The notes: generated by a model not told the origin, from the sequence alone. Positions 25,568 to 34,075 are shown, numbered from the stretch's first letter. The stretch: 57,609 nt of DNA from an uncultured Faecalicatena sp. (GCA_902489075.1 CABTYO010000015.1:1-57609); one strand, 5' to 3'. Numbers and translations are program-made.

Positions 25568-26233
25568 ATGCAGGATTTGAATTTTCGGAAAAAGCGCAGA
25601 AGACAGGCGAGAAGAAAGAAGAAAATGAAAAAGCAGGGACTCCGGTTCGAGGCGAACAGACCGCAGCTTCGTTTTCAAAAGGAAAAGGCGAAGGCACGTC
25701 TGAAGAAGGCAGCCTCGGCGGCGAACTGGGTAGTTGAGATCGGGATCGTGTGTGTGATCGCATTTGTTCTTGTCTGGTTTTTTGGTCAGAGGGTCAGCAA
25801 TGCAGGGGACTCTATGAAGCCTGTTCTGCAGAATGGGGATGTCGTGCTGGTGAACCGGCTGATTTATAATGCAAGTAAGCCGAAGCGCGGGGATATTATC
25901 GCATTCAAGCCGAATGGCAATGAGAATACACATTATTCGATCAAACGGATCGTTGGTCTGCCGGGGGAGACGGTTCAGATCAAGGATGGGAGCGTCTATA
26001 TTAATGATGTAGAGACGTTGGAACACATTTTCGCTGAGAATATTGAAGAGGCAGGGATCGCGGACGAGCCGGTCGTGCTTAAAGGGAATGAATATTTCGT
26101 TTTGGGGGATAATCATTCAAGCAGTGATGACAGCCGGATGGCTGATATCGGCAATGTGAAGAGAAATGAAATCTATGGCAAGGTCTGGTTTGTGGCAAGT
26201 TTTGGCTCGGATTTTGGCTTTGTGAAAAGATAA
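25568..26233 (+). CDS. lepB: Signal peptidase I with a long basic N-terminal tail
   Basis: The protein has 221 residues. It cleaves signal peptides of exported proteins at the outer face of the membrane. The catalytic Ser82 is in GDSMKP and the general-base Lys126 in SIKRIVGLPGE; GDNHSSSDDSR is the third conserved box. Before the single membrane helix (about 55-73) sits a 50-residue, strongly basic cytoplasmic tail (RKKRRRQARRKKKMKK), much longer than usual. ATG 25568 follows AGAGGG. It starts the run lepB-rbgA-lepB-rnhB-YraN. A second, shorter peptidase is two genes downstream, so substrates may be split between them. Confidence 0.93.
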   Translation: MQDLNFRKKRRRQARRKKKMKKQGLRFEANRPQLRFQKEKAKARLKKAASAANWVVEIGIVCVIAFVLVWFFGQRVSNAGDSMKPVLQNGDVVLVNRLIYNASKPKRGDIIAFKPNGNENTHYSIKRIVGLPGETVQIKDGSVYINDVETLEHIFAENIEEAGIADEPVVLKGNEYFVLGDNHSSSDDSRMADIGNVKRNEIYGKVWFVASFGSDFGFVKR

Positions 26234-26246
26234 AGGAGGAAACAAC

Positions 26247-27098
26247 ATGCATTTTCAATGGTACCCGGGTCATATGACGAAGGCCAAACGCATGATGCAG
26301 GAGAATATAAAACTGATCGATCTTGTGATCGAGCTGGTCGATGCCAGGATTCCGATCAGCAGCAGGAATCCTGAGATAGATGAACTTGGAAAGAATAAAG
26401 CGAGGCTGATTCTTTTGAATAAGTCGGATCTGGCCGAGGACAGGTGGAATGATGCCTGGGCAGAGTATTTTAAGGAAAAAGGGTATTCTGTGCTGAAGGT
26501 GAATTCCAGAAAAGGCGGCGGGATCAAGTCCATACAGGGTGTGATCCAGGAAGCCTGTAAGGAGAAGATTGAAAGAGACAGAAAGCGCGGTATCTTAAAC
26601 CGTCCAGTAAGGGCTATGGTAGTCGGAATCCCGAATGTGGGTAAGTCTACTTTTATTAATGCGCTGGCAGGCAAGGCCTGCACAAAGACAGGAAATAAGC
26701 CCGGTGTGACGAAAGGAAAGCAGTGGATCAGACTGAACAAGAATGTGGAGCTCTTAGATACTCCTGGTATACTCTGGCCAAAGTTTGAGGATCAGACAGT
26801 CGGGCTGCGTCTGGCATTTATCGGGTCTATTAAAGATGAAATCTTAAATACAGAGGAGCTTGCAGCGGAGCTGATCGGATTTCTGAAGGAAAAGTATCCG
26901 GGGATCTTAAAAGAAAAATATCAGATTGAAGAAGCAGAAGATAACTATGTCTGCCTGAATTCAGTTGCAAAGAGCCGGCACTGCCTCGTGCGTGGGAATG
27001 AATTAGATACGGAAAAAGCGGCGAAACTTCTGCTGGATGATTTCAGAAATGGCAGATTGGGAAAAATTACTCTTGAATTTCCCGGAGATTATGCATAA
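26247..27098 (+). CDS. rbgA: Ribosome biogenesis GTPase RbgA (YlqF)
   Basis: The protein has 283 residues. It is a circularly permuted GTPase needed for late 50S assembly in Firmicutes. The order is G4 first (LLNKSDL near residue 57), then G1 GIPNVGKST and G3 DTPGILWP. The N-terminus MHFQWYPGHMTKAKRMMQE is diagnostic. A C-terminal RNA-binding helical domain follows. AAAGGAGG lies 7 bases upstream. Synteny rplS-lepB-rbgA-rnhB is typical of Firmicutes. Confidence 0.97.
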   Translation: MHFQWYPGHMTKAKRMMQENIKLIDLVIELVDARIPISSRNPEIDELGKNKARLILLNKSDLAEDRWNDAWAEYFKEKGYSVLKVNSRKGGGIKSIQGVIQEACKEKIERDRKRGILNRPVRAMVVGIPNVGKSTFINALAGKACTKTGNKPGVTKGKQWIRLNKNVELLDTPGILWPKFEDQTVGLRLAFIGSIKDEILNTEELAAELIGFLKEKYPGILKEKYQIEEAEDNYVCLNSVAKSRHCLVRGNELDTEKAAKLLLDDFRNGRLGKITLEFPGDYA

Positions 27099-27131
27099 GA
27101 TAGAAAGAGACACTGGAAAGAAGGATTGGCT

Positions 27132-27677
27132 ATGGAGCAGGAGAAAAGTATTATTAGGGAACTTCTTGGGTGGATTGTATATATACTGATTATTGTAGGA
27201 CTGACCTATCTGATCGTTACTTTTGTCGGACAGCGGACACGCGTCAGTGGTTCTTCCATGGAGACGACACTGTCAGATGGAGATAATCTGATTGTAGATA
27301 AGATATCCTTCCGTTTCAGGGATCCAAAGAGATATGAGATTATCGTATTTCCTTATCAGTTTGAGGAGAATACCTTCTATATTAAGAGAATTATCGGCCT
27401 GCCGGGTGAGACGGTCCAGGTAATGGACGGAAAGGTGTACATTAACGGGCAGGAGCTGGATGAACATTACGGCAATGAGGAAATGCTGGATCCGGGGATT
27501 GCGCGTGAGCCGATCACACTCGGTGAGGATGAATATTTTGTACTGGGCGATAACCGCAACCACAGCGCGGACAGCCGTCAGGAGAATGTTGGAGTACTGC
27601 ACAGAAAGGATCTGCTTGGCAGGGCGTGGATACGTGTCTGGCCACTGAACAGATTTGGAGTAATTAAACATGAGTAA
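27132..27677 (+). CDS. lepB: Signal peptidase I, second copy
   Basis: The protein has 181 residues, compact like Bacillus SipS/SipT. Membrane helix at about 13-31; Ser42 in SGSSME and Lys85 in YIKRIIGLPGE form the catalytic pair; GDNRNHSADSR is the conserved box E. ATG 27132 is preferred to the in-frame TTG at 27126 because of AAGAAGGA spacing. The end overlaps rnhB by 8 bases. It differs from the upstream copy mainly in lacking the basic tail. Confidence 0.95.
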   Translation: MEQEKSIIRELLGWIVYILIIVGLTYLIVTFVGQRTRVSGSSMETTLSDGDNLIVDKISFRFRDPKRYEIIVFPYQFEENTFYIKRIIGLPGETVQVMDGKVYINGQELDEHYGNEEMLDPGIAREPITLGEDEYFVLGDNRNHSADSRQENVGVLHRKDLLGRAWIRVWPLNRFGVIKHE

Positions 27678-28434
27678 CAGTATCAGTGAGATAAAGTGGG
27701 AATTTGAACAGGCTGACCTGAGTCACCGCCAGGTTCTGTATGAGAAGTACAGGGAAGATGCGCGGACCGGGGTTCAGAATCTGATCGTCAGATTTAAGAA
27801 GCAGGAAGAGAAGCTGAATAAAGAGCGTCAGCGTCTGGAACAGATGCGTGAGTATGAGAAGAAGTACGCACACTATACATATATCTGCGGGATTGATGAG
27901 GTGGGCAGAGGCCCTCTTGCTGGTCCGGTAGTGGCAGGTGCGGTGATTCTGCCGCATGACTGTGAGATACTGTATCTGAACGATTCAAAGAAGCTGACAG
28001 CGAAAAAGCGGGAAGAACTGTATGATGAGATTATGGAGAAAGCGATTGCAACCGGGATTGGAATGGTCAGCCCGGCCAGGATCGATGAGATCAATATTCT
28101 GCAGGCTACATATGAAGCCATGCGCATTGCAGTGCAGGAGCTTAAGACGGCTCCGGAGCTGCTGCTCAATGACGCAGTGACGATTCCGGGGATCACGATC
28201 CGCCAGGTGCCGATTATTAAGGGAGATGCGAAGAGCGTATCCATTGCGGCAGCAAGTGTGATTGCGAAGGTGACCAGGGACAGGATGATGGCTGAGTATG
28301 ACAAGATACTGCCCGATTATGGATTTGCGGAGAATAAGGGGTATGGCTCCGCGGGACATATCGAGGCTTTGAAAAAGTTGGGACCAACACCGATTCATCG
28401 GCGTTCATTTATAAAGAACTTTGTATCTGTTTAA
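27670..28434 (+). CDS. rnhB: Ribonuclease HII
   Basis: The protein has 254 residues. It cuts RNA in RNA-DNA hybrids and removes single ribonucleotides from DNA. The catalytic Asp76-Glu77 lie in GIDEVGRGPLAGP, later acidic residues in LNDSKKL and the INLLND-like LLLNDAV region. A 70-residue N-terminal extension with a charged helix (KKQEEKLNKERQRLEQMREY) is typical of Firmicutes RNase HII. The start overlaps lepB by 8 bases with GGAGTAATTAAAC upstream, so translation is coupled. Confidence 0.97.
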   Translation: MSNSISEIKWEFEQADLSHRQVLYEKYREDARTGVQNLIVRFKKQEEKLNKERQRLEQMREYEKKYAHYTYICGIDEVGRGPLAGPVVAGAVILPHDCEILYLNDSKKLTAKKREELYDEIMEKAIATGIGMVSPARIDEINILQATYEAMRIAVQELKTAPELLLNDAVTIPGITIRQVPIIKGDAKSVSIAAASVIAKVTRDRMMAEYDKILPDYGFAENKGYGSAGHIEALKKLGPTPIHRRSFIKNFVSV

Positions 28435-28524
28435 TATTTGTGGTGTTTTCTGGGTACAGGATGAGGGGGCTGTGCTGCGGCACAGCCGGTGTTGGCTGTT
28501 AAGGGACGCAGTCTGAATCAGAGA

Positions 28525-28887
28525 ATGAAGCAATACGCAGGACAGAACAACAGAAAAGTAGGAACAGATTATGAGCAGGCGGTGGGATATTACCTGGAAC
28601 AGCAGGGATATCTGATACTGGAGTATAATTACAGGTGCCGTCTGGGAGAGATTGATGTCATTGCAGTGGACGGGGAATATCTGGTGTTCTGCGAGGTGAA
28701 GTACCGGCAGAGCAACAGCAAGGGAAGCCCCCTGGAAGCTGTAGACGTAAGGAAACAGAGAACCATTTATCAGTGTGCATCTTATTATCTGACAGTGCAT
28801 AAAATGAACGATATGCCGTGCAGATTCGATGTCATCGGCATTGAAGGCAGTCGGATCACACATATTAAGGATGCATTCATGGGGTGA
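28525..28887 (+). CDS. YraN/UPF0102 family nuclease-fold protein
   Basis: The protein has 120 residues. The family has a predicted PD-(D/E)XK endonuclease fold of unknown role. GTDYEQAVGYYLEQQGYLIL, NYRCRLGEIDVIAVDGEYLV and FCEVKYRQSNS carry the conserved Glu, Asp and Glu-x-Lys. ATG 28525 fits the family N-terminus; an in-frame TTG at 28489 would add 12 residues, and neither has a strong ribosome binding site. It sits next to rnhB, as often in bacteria, and 7 bp before pgeF. Confidence 0.88.
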   Translation: MKQYAGQNNRKVGTDYEQAVGYYLEQQGYLILEYNYRCRLGEIDVIAVDGEYLVFCEVKYRQSNSKGSPLEAVDVRKQRTIYQCASYYLTVHKMNDMPCRFDVIGIEGSRITHIKDAFMG

Positions 28888-28894
28888 GGTGTGT

Positions 28895-29770
28895 ATGAGT
28901 TTAGGACTTCATTATAAAGATCAAAAAGAGATTTTCAGAGAGATTGAGACGGATACTCCATATTTGGAATATCCGTTGTTTCAAAATACGGGGATTGTAA
29001 AGCATGGATTTTCCACGCGGCTCGGCGGAGTCAGCGAAGGATATTATTCTTCTTTGAACTTAAGCTTTACCCGGGGCGATGACGAGGAAGCGGTCCGGGA
29101 GAATTTCCGCAGGATCGGGAAGGCGATCGGGGTTGACTGTGAGAATATGGTGTTCACACAGCAGACCCATACGACGAATGTCCGTGTGGTGACGGATGAG
29201 GACAGGGGAATGGGGATCATGCGTCCACGCAGTTATTCGGATGTGGATGGACTTGTAACGAATGTTCCGGGGATCTGCCTGGTTACATTTTTTGCAGACT
29301 GTGTTCCTTTGTATTTTGTAGACCCGGTTAAGAAGGCAATTGGACTGAGCCATTCGGGCTGGCGGGGAACTGTCGGGAAGATCGGTAAGGTGACTGTGGA
29401 GCGGATGCAGGAGGAATTTGGCTGCGATCCGTCGGATATTCTGGCGGCGGTGGGACCGTCAATCTGCCAGGACTGCTATGAGGTCAGTGAGGATGTGATT
29501 GAGCAGTTTAAGGAACATTTCCCGGAGAAAGACTGGCCGGAATTATTCTATGGAAAAGAAAATGGAAAGTATCAGCTGAATCTGTGGAAGGCAAATGAGC
29601 TGATCTTTCTGGAGGCGGGGATTTTGAAGGAGCATATGGCGGTGACGAATCTGTGTACGCACTGCAACAGCGATATTCTGTATTCCCACAGGACAACAGG
29701 GGATAAAAGAGGAAACCTGTGTGCGTTTCTTGCATTGAAGGAAGATATTTTCTGCAATGGGGAAAGATAA
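28895..29770 (+). CDS. pgeF: Laccase-domain protein PgeF/YlmD family (peptidoglycan editing factor)
   Basis: The protein has 291 residues. Family members are purine nucleoside phosphorylase/adenosine deaminase-like zinc enzymes, also linked to peptidoglycan editing. Motifs: GFSTRLGGVSEGYYSSLNLS, FTQQTHTTNV, FFADCVPLYFVDP, LSHSGWRGT and LCTHCNSDILYSHR (metal-binding His and Cys). ATG 28895 follows GAGGTG; a longer in-frame ORF from 28829 overlaps YraN and is rejected. Confidence 0.92.
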   Translation: MSLGLHYKDQKEIFREIETDTPYLEYPLFQNTGIVKHGFSTRLGGVSEGYYSSLNLSFTRGDDEEAVRENFRRIGKAIGVDCENMVFTQQTHTTNVRVVTDEDRGMGIMRPRSYSDVDGLVTNVPGICLVTFFADCVPLYFVDPVKKAIGLSHSGWRGTVGKIGKVTVERMQEEFGCDPSDILAAVGPSICQDCYEVSEDVIEQFKEHFPEKDWPELFYGKENGKYQLNLWKANELIFLEAGILKEHMAVTNLCTHCNSDILYSHRTTGDKRGNLCAFLALKEDIFCNGER

Positions 29771-29799
29771 ACAGTACTGACAGGAGGAGGTCTGAATCA

Positions 29800-30705
29800 A
29801 TGATATTTACGGCAGCAGATATAACAGGGACTGATTTTAAATCGGCAGAAGAAGTGACGACTGAAGTGACACAGGAAGTGAACCGCATGACACAGTATTT
29901 TCAGGACCATCTCCCCGGGCTGATCGGGTTTGGGATCAAAGTAATCCTTGCGCTGATTTTTTTCTTTATCGGGCGTGTTGTGATCCGCTGGATACAGAGG
30001 ATCGTGAAGCATTCACTGGAGCGGACCAGTGCGGATAAGGGTGTGATACAGTTTGTGGACTCCCTTTTAAAGTTCAGTTTATATGCGCTTCTGATCTTTA
30101 CGATTGCGACGAAGCTAGGTGTGGAATCCTCCTCCGTAGCGGCGTTGATAGCATCCGGTGGTGTTGCCATTGGTCTGGCACTGCAGGGGAGTCTTTCTAA
30201 TTTTGCAGGAGGCGTATTGATCCTGCTGTTAAAGCCCTTTGTGGTCGGAGATTATATTATAGAAAATACAGGGAAGAACGAAGGTACGGTAAAGGAGATC
30301 CAGATTTTTTATACCAAACTTTCCACTGTGGATAATAAGACGATCGTGATTCCGAATGGGACTCTGGCTAACAGCAGTCTGACCAATGTGACAGCCAGAC
30401 CGGAACGCCAGCTTGACTTAAAGGTGGGGATCGCCTATCATGCGGACCTGAAAAGGGCAAAGGCACTGATCGAGGAGCTGTTGAATCGGGACGAGGCGGT
30501 GATGAAGGATGAGGATATTAAGGTCTTCGTGGATTCTCTGGGCGACAGCGCCGTTGTACTGGGACTTCGGGCCTGGGTCAAGACGGAGGAGTACTGGACG
30601 ACCAGATGGCGGCTTCTGGAGGAGATTAAGCTGACTTTTGATGAGGAACATATCGAGATTCCTTACAATCAGCTGACCGTGCATATGTACGGGGAAGAAA
30701 AGTAA
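29800..30705 (+). CDS. Small-conductance mechanosensitive channel (MscS family)
   Basis: The protein has 301 residues. It opens under membrane tension to release solutes. After an N-terminal periplasmic helix, three membrane segments are visible; the third, pore-lining one is SSSVAALIASGGVAIGLALQ followed by GSLSNFAGG, rich in Gly and Ala as required. The beta domain (VVGDYIIENTGKNEGTVKEI) and the C-terminal alpha/beta domain (TVDNKTIVIPNG) follow. ATG 29800 has AGGAGGAGG upstream; an in-frame ATG at 29719 overlaps pgeF. Confidence 0.95.
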   Translation: MIFTAADITGTDFKSAEEVTTEVTQEVNRMTQYFQDHLPGLIGFGIKVILALIFFFIGRVVIRWIQRIVKHSLERTSADKGVIQFVDSLLKFSLYALLIFTIATKLGVESSSVAALIASGGVAIGLALQGSLSNFAGGVLILLLKPFVVGDYIIENTGKNEGTVKEIQIFYTKLSTVDNKTIVIPNGTLANSSLTNVTARPERQLDLKVGIAYHADLKRAKALIEELLNRDEAVMKDEDIKVFVDSLGDSAVVLGLRAWVKTEEYWTTRWRLLEEIKLTFDEEHIEIPYNQLTVHMYGEEK

Positions 30706-30721
30706 AAGGAGCACAAAAAAG

Positions 30722-31894
30722 ATGCTGGCAGTTTACTTATCACCTGTCTATATTTTACTGAATTTATATATTTTAAGATGGCTGCTGCGGTGGATGAATG
30801 CCTGCAGCAGTCATTTTCACAAAAAGGGGATTAAGGCCGCAGTGATCTGTGTTTACAGCTTTCTGGCTTTGTCGTTACTGATCGGATTTTTGTTCCCTGA
30901 GGGTTCCTTCGGGAGACTGATGAAACTGACCGGGAATTACTGGCTTGGCGTGATGCTTTACGCTTTGCTTGTGATCGCTCTGGCAGACCTGGTGAGGGTG
31001 ATCCTGCGCAGGATCAGACATAGAGGTCTGAAACTGCCTATTGCCGGAGCTGTCTGCGTGCTCGTTACAGCAGTTCTGTGTATAGGCGGCGCAGTGAATG
31101 CTCGTGTGATCCGCACGGTGAAATATGATGTCACGGTAGAGAAACAGGCCGGGAGACTGGATAACCTGAAGATCATACTGGCTGCGGATCTTCACCTTGG
31201 ATATAATACCGGGTGCCGTGAGATGGAGCAGATGGTCAGGAAGATCAATGCCCAGAAGCCGGATCTCGTGGTGATTGCAGGGGATATCTTTGACAATGAA
31301 TATGAGGCGCTGGATGACCCAAAGAGGCTGATTGGTATTCTGCAGGGAATCGAGAGTAAATATGGAGTTTATGCCTGTTATGGCAACCATGATATAGAGG
31401 AGAAGATTCTGGCAGGATTCACATTTGGCGGGAGGCATGAGAAAAAGGAGAGCGATCCCCGGATGGATGCACTTCTTAAGAAGGCGGGGATCACCCTTCT
31501 TAGGGATGAGAAAGTTCTGATCGATGAGAGCTTTTATCTTTATGGCAGGCCTGACCTGCACCGCCCGGGACGTGGAATTGAGATACGAAAAGCACCAGGG
31601 GAGATTACAGAAGGTATGGATCAGGAGAAGCCGATTATTGTCCTGGACCATGAGCCAAAGGAACTGCAGGAGCTTGCACAGGCGGGCGTCGATCTTGATC
31701 TGAGCGGACATACGCATGCGGGTCAGACATTTCCCGGGAATCTTGCAATCAGGCTGATGTGGGAGAATGCTTATGGGTACCTGAAAAAAGGAGACATGCA
31801 TAACATCGTAACTTCGGGCGTCGGAGTATTCGGACCTTATATCAGGGTGGGGACTAAGGCAGAAATCTGTGTGGTGAATGTGCAGTTTCGGTAA
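30722..31894 (+). CDS. Membrane-anchored metallophosphoesterase
   Basis: The protein has 390 residues. Four N-terminal hydrophobic segments (to about residue 125) precede a calcineurin-like phosphoesterase domain facing one side of the membrane. Motifs in order: AADLHLG (metal 1), AGDIFDN, YGNHDIEE, and SGHTHAGQTFPG. It resembles the YkuE/YaeI group, some of which act on UDP-sugars or lipids. Substrate is unknown. AAAAGGAG lies upstream of ATG; it is 16 bp after the MscS gene, so co-transcribed. Confidence 0.9.
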   Translation: MLAVYLSPVYILLNLYILRWLLRWMNACSSHFHKKGIKAAVICVYSFLALSLLIGFLFPEGSFGRLMKLTGNYWLGVMLYALLVIALADLVRVILRRIRHRGLKLPIAGAVCVLVTAVLCIGGAVNARVIRTVKYDVTVEKQAGRLDNLKIILAADLHLGYNTGCREMEQMVRKINAQKPDLVVIAGDIFDNEYEALDDPKRLIGILQGIESKYGVYACYGNHDIEEKILAGFTFGGRHEKKESDPRMDALLKKAGITLLRDEKVLIDESFYLYGRPDLHRPGRGIEIRKAPGEITEGMDQEKPIIVLDHEPKELQELAQAGVDLDLSGHTHAGQTFPGNLAIRLMWENAYGYLKKGDMHNIVTSGVGVFGPYIRVGTKAEICVVNVQFR

Positions 31895-31962
31895 AATAGC
31901 GGATGCAACTTTTTCAGGGAATGTCATATAATAAATCAACAGGTTTAACGGGGGCCTTAAAA

Positions 31963-32556
31963 ATGGCAGTTGTCAATGTAGGTACCATTTTTCGTCAGGG
32001 GAGAATACAGCAGGTGAATAACGCCCTTGTAGAAGAAGTTTTTGTGAGGAGTAATACATCAGGTTATGTTCTGATTACGTATACAGACCGGGCACCGAAC
32101 GGGATTACTTTTATCAGTTCCCTTCGGCTGAATGTAAATGCAAATACTCTGATATTTGATGCCCAGGGCAGACGTCTGCGCATTACAAATATCCACAGGG
32201 GGATGCTGGTAGACGCGGCATTCTCGTCGGTCATGACCCGCAGTATCCCTCCACAGTCCAATGCCTTTCTGCTCGTGGTGAGGAGAAGAGGGAACCGTCC
32301 GATGAACAGTGTCAGCACAGGCCGGATCGTGAGCGTAGATGTGAGGAACAGCTCTTTTAATACGGGCAGGCCAAATGATATGAGCCGGCAGAACCGGTTT
32401 ATCGTGACCCGGGATACTCTGATCAGGGACCGCGCGGGAAATCCGATCCGGCTTTCAGGCTTAAGACCCGGACAGAATGTGCGGGTGATCCATGCGGACT
32501 TCCAGACGGCGAGTATACCGCCGCAGACGACGGCATTTTATGTGCAGGTACTTTGA
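31963..32556 (+). CDS. Hypothetical protein with two tandem domains
   Basis: The protein has 197 residues from ATG 31963. I do not recognise a family. It contains two related halves: each opens with a GRI(V/Q)xV stretch, has an RDxxGxxxRxxxLRPGxxVxVxxA-like middle, and ends in an A(S)IPPQ(S/T)xAFxVxV strand (MTRSIPPQSNAFLLVV and TASIPPQTTAFYVQVL). The pattern suggests a duplicated small beta domain. There is no signal peptide or membrane segment. A TATAAT at 31927-31932 may be the -10 of its own promoter, with a weak -35. Confidence 0.65.
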   Translation: MAVVNVGTIFRQGRIQQVNNALVEEVFVRSNTSGYVLITYTDRAPNGITFISSLRLNVNANTLIFDAQGRRLRITNIHRGMLVDAAFSSVMTRSIPPQSNAFLLVVRRRGNRPMNSVSTGRIVSVDVRNSSFNTGRPNDMSRQNRFIVTRDTLIRDRAGNPIRLSGLRPGQNVRVIHADFQTASIPPQTTAFYVQVL

Positions 32557-32696
32557 AGATGCAAAGTAAGGGGATGACTATGGAGATTATCTGTAAAAGT
32601 TAATATGATATGATAAAATCTGAGACCTCGCATTGAAGTGAGGTCTTAAATTTAAAATGTAACTTTTTCATAGCTCAAAATAAAATGAAAAAACTC

Positions 32697-32725
32697 TTGA
32701 AATTTTTTTATAAAAGAGATATAAT
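32697..32725 (+). promoter_or_regulatory. Promoter of tRNA-Thr
   Basis: TTGAAA (32697-32702), 17-bp spacer, TATAAT (32720-32725). Confidence 0.8.
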
Positions 32726-32752
32726 AACAAAGGTTCGTCCAACGGACCATAG

Positions 32753-32825
32753 GCTGGAATAGCTCAGTTGGTAGAGCACTTCACTCGTAATGAAGGGGTC
32801 GTCGGTTCAAGTCCGATTTCCAGCT
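32753..32825 (+). tRNA. tRNA-Thr (anticodon CGU)
   Basis: The 73-nt cloverleaf has acceptor GCTGGAA/TTCCAGC, a D arm GCTCAGTTGGTAGAGC, anticodon stem CTTCA/TGAAG with loop CTCGTAA (anticodon CGT reading ACG), a GGGTC variable region and a T arm with TTCAAGT. CCA is not encoded. It is the only RNA gene seen. Confidence 0.95.
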
Positions 32826-32830
32826 TCATA

Positions 32831-32875
32831 AAAAATGCCGCAACCACGCGTAATATAAGGGGTTGCGGCATTTTT
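32831..32875 (+). terminator. Terminator of tRNA-Thr
   Basis: AAAAATGCCGCAACC (32831-32845) and GGTTGCGGCATTTTT (32861-32875) form a perfect 15-bp stem with T-run. Confidence 0.92.
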
Positions 32876-32966
32876 GCTTTCTTTTTTTAAAAGGCGGACG
32901 TACATCCTGAAAATGCTTGAAAAAACTTAGAAATCCCCACAAATTCCGATAATTTTTAGTCAAAAT

Positions 32967-33512
32967 TCAGTCCAGTAAATCGGCGATAGTAATCTGCAGG
33001 TCACTGTAAATACCTACCGTGATTATCTGATCAAAAGGAATGATGATAGGAGCCACGTCTTCTTCATATCTGTAGACAGTAGTGCGGTTTTTTTCAGGAT
33101 CTACAATCCAGTATTCCCTTACCCCTGCATCTGTGTATAAAGCATTCTTGGTTGAATAATCCATTCTCCGGCTGCCAGGTGATACGACTTCGATGATGAA
33201 ATCTGGAGCACCAACACAGCCCTTGTCTGTAAGTTTATTCTTATCACATATAATAGAAATATCAGGTTCTACATAAGTAGTGTCATCTGCATTTAGATTT
33301 ACGGCAAATGGGGCAGGGTACACCTCACAGGAGCCATCATGAGCAATAATATGGTTACCGATCACCCGGCTTAACTGGTAAGTGAGCTTCTGGTGGATCC
33401 GGTTGGGCGGAGCCATGTTGTATAATTGACCGTCGATTAATTCAGCACGCTGGTCATCGGGAAGATTCCAATAGTCGGCGGCAGTGAATGTGTGTTTGTT
33501 GAGTAATGGCAT
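32967..33512 (-). CDS. Uma2 family endonuclease (DUF820)
   Basis: The protein has 181 residues of the Uma2 family, restriction-like PD-(D/E)XK fold proteins of unknown role, common in cyanobacteria and some Firmicutes. Family features are RAELIDGQLYNMAPP, YVEPDISIIC, GAPDFIIEVVSPGSR and YTDAGVREYWIVDP. An AAAGGACG lies upstream of ATG on the minus strand. Such genes are often accessory. It stands alone between a tRNA gene (a frequent integration site) and the MarR region. Confidence 0.9.
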   Translation of the reverse strand: MPLLNKHTFTAADYWNLPDDQRAELIDGQLYNMAPPNRIHQKLTYQLSRVIGNHIIAHDGSCEVYPAPFAVNLNADDTTYVEPDISIICDKNKLTDKGCVGAPDFIIEVVSPGSRRMDYSTKNALYTDAGVREYWIVDPEKNRTTVYRYEEDVAPIIIPFDQIITVGIYSDLQITIADLLD

Positions 33513-33675
33513 TGGGTCACGTCCTTTCTTTGGATAAGTATAGTTTGTTCAAAATAGTTTGTTTTCCCTTCTGGTGATTGTATTATACACGAAACCTGCT
33601 CAAATAAAAATATCATGATGTAGAAATCAGAAAAAATGTCAACAAAATGTATCAAAAAAGGTTTCCAGCTTAATA

Positions 33676-33721
33676 AAGAAGACCACTGATCCACTCAACA
33701 TGGATTTGTGGTCTTCTTTTT
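33676..33721 (-). terminator. Hairpin after the small minus-strand ORF
   Basis: AAAGAAGACCAC (33676-33687) pairs with GTGGTCTTCTTT (33708-33719) with T-rich flanks on both strands. It likely ends transcription of the 53-residue gene; direction is uncertain. Confidence 0.6.
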
Positions 33722-33747
33722 ACATGATCTTACTTCTAAGAGGCCAT

Positions 33748-33909
33748 TTATTCTCCCCCAGGGCCATCGCGTCTCGGAACTTCATCCGGGATTACGTTGG
33801 TGGCATTTGTCTCCATAGACTGTGGAACTTCCACGGCCTGTTTCTGTTCATGTGGATCTATTGTGCGCGCAGGATTTGTACGTCCCGGCATATTCGTATA
33901 GTTTTCCAT
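33748..33909 (-). CDS. Small 53-residue hydrophilic protein
   Basis: ATG at 33907-33909 (minus strand) is preceded by AGGAGGGAAAAAG, a near-perfect ribosome binding site. The product begins MENYTNMPGRTNPARTID and ends RRDGPGGE. It is polar, rich in Asn, Pro, Thr and charged residues, and probably disordered. No family is recognised. The strong ribosome binding site and the hairpin after the stop support it as a real gene; the overlapping plus-strand frame at 33700-33927 has neither. Confidence 0.6.
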   Translation of the reverse strand: MENYTNMPGRTNPARTIDPHEQKQAVEVPQSMETNATNVIPDEVPRRDGPGGE

Positions 33910-34017
33910 CTTTTTCCCTCCTGTTAGTAGTTGTAAGATTAGTATTCGTAAATTTAAGAAAAAGTATGTAACGATATCAAGTGATATTATGGCGAGTTAT
34001 TATGATGAAAAAAGATC

Positions 34018-34045
34018 TTGACATGAGATTTTTATGTGTTAAAAT
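34018..34045 (+). promoter_or_regulatory. Promoter of the marR-tauE operon
   Basis: TTGACA (34018-34023), 16-bp spacer, TAAAAT (34040-34045). Confidence 0.75.
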
Positions 34046-34046
34046 A

Positions 34047-34075
34047 GTTCATTAGAGAACAGTTCTTTTAAGAAC
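34047..34075 (+). promoter_or_regulatory. Tandem GTTC-N6-GAAC operators
   Basis: Two 14-bp sites with GTTC and GAAC arms, at 34047-34060 and 34062-34075, lie directly after the -10 box. The second extends to AGTTCTT-N2-AAGAACT. They would block the promoter when bound, most likely by the MarR protein encoded next. Confidence 0.65.

Noticed and set aside
33700..33927. 75-codon plus-strand ORF
   Set aside because: It has no ribosome binding site and overlaps the better-supported minus-strand small gene with a near-perfect one.
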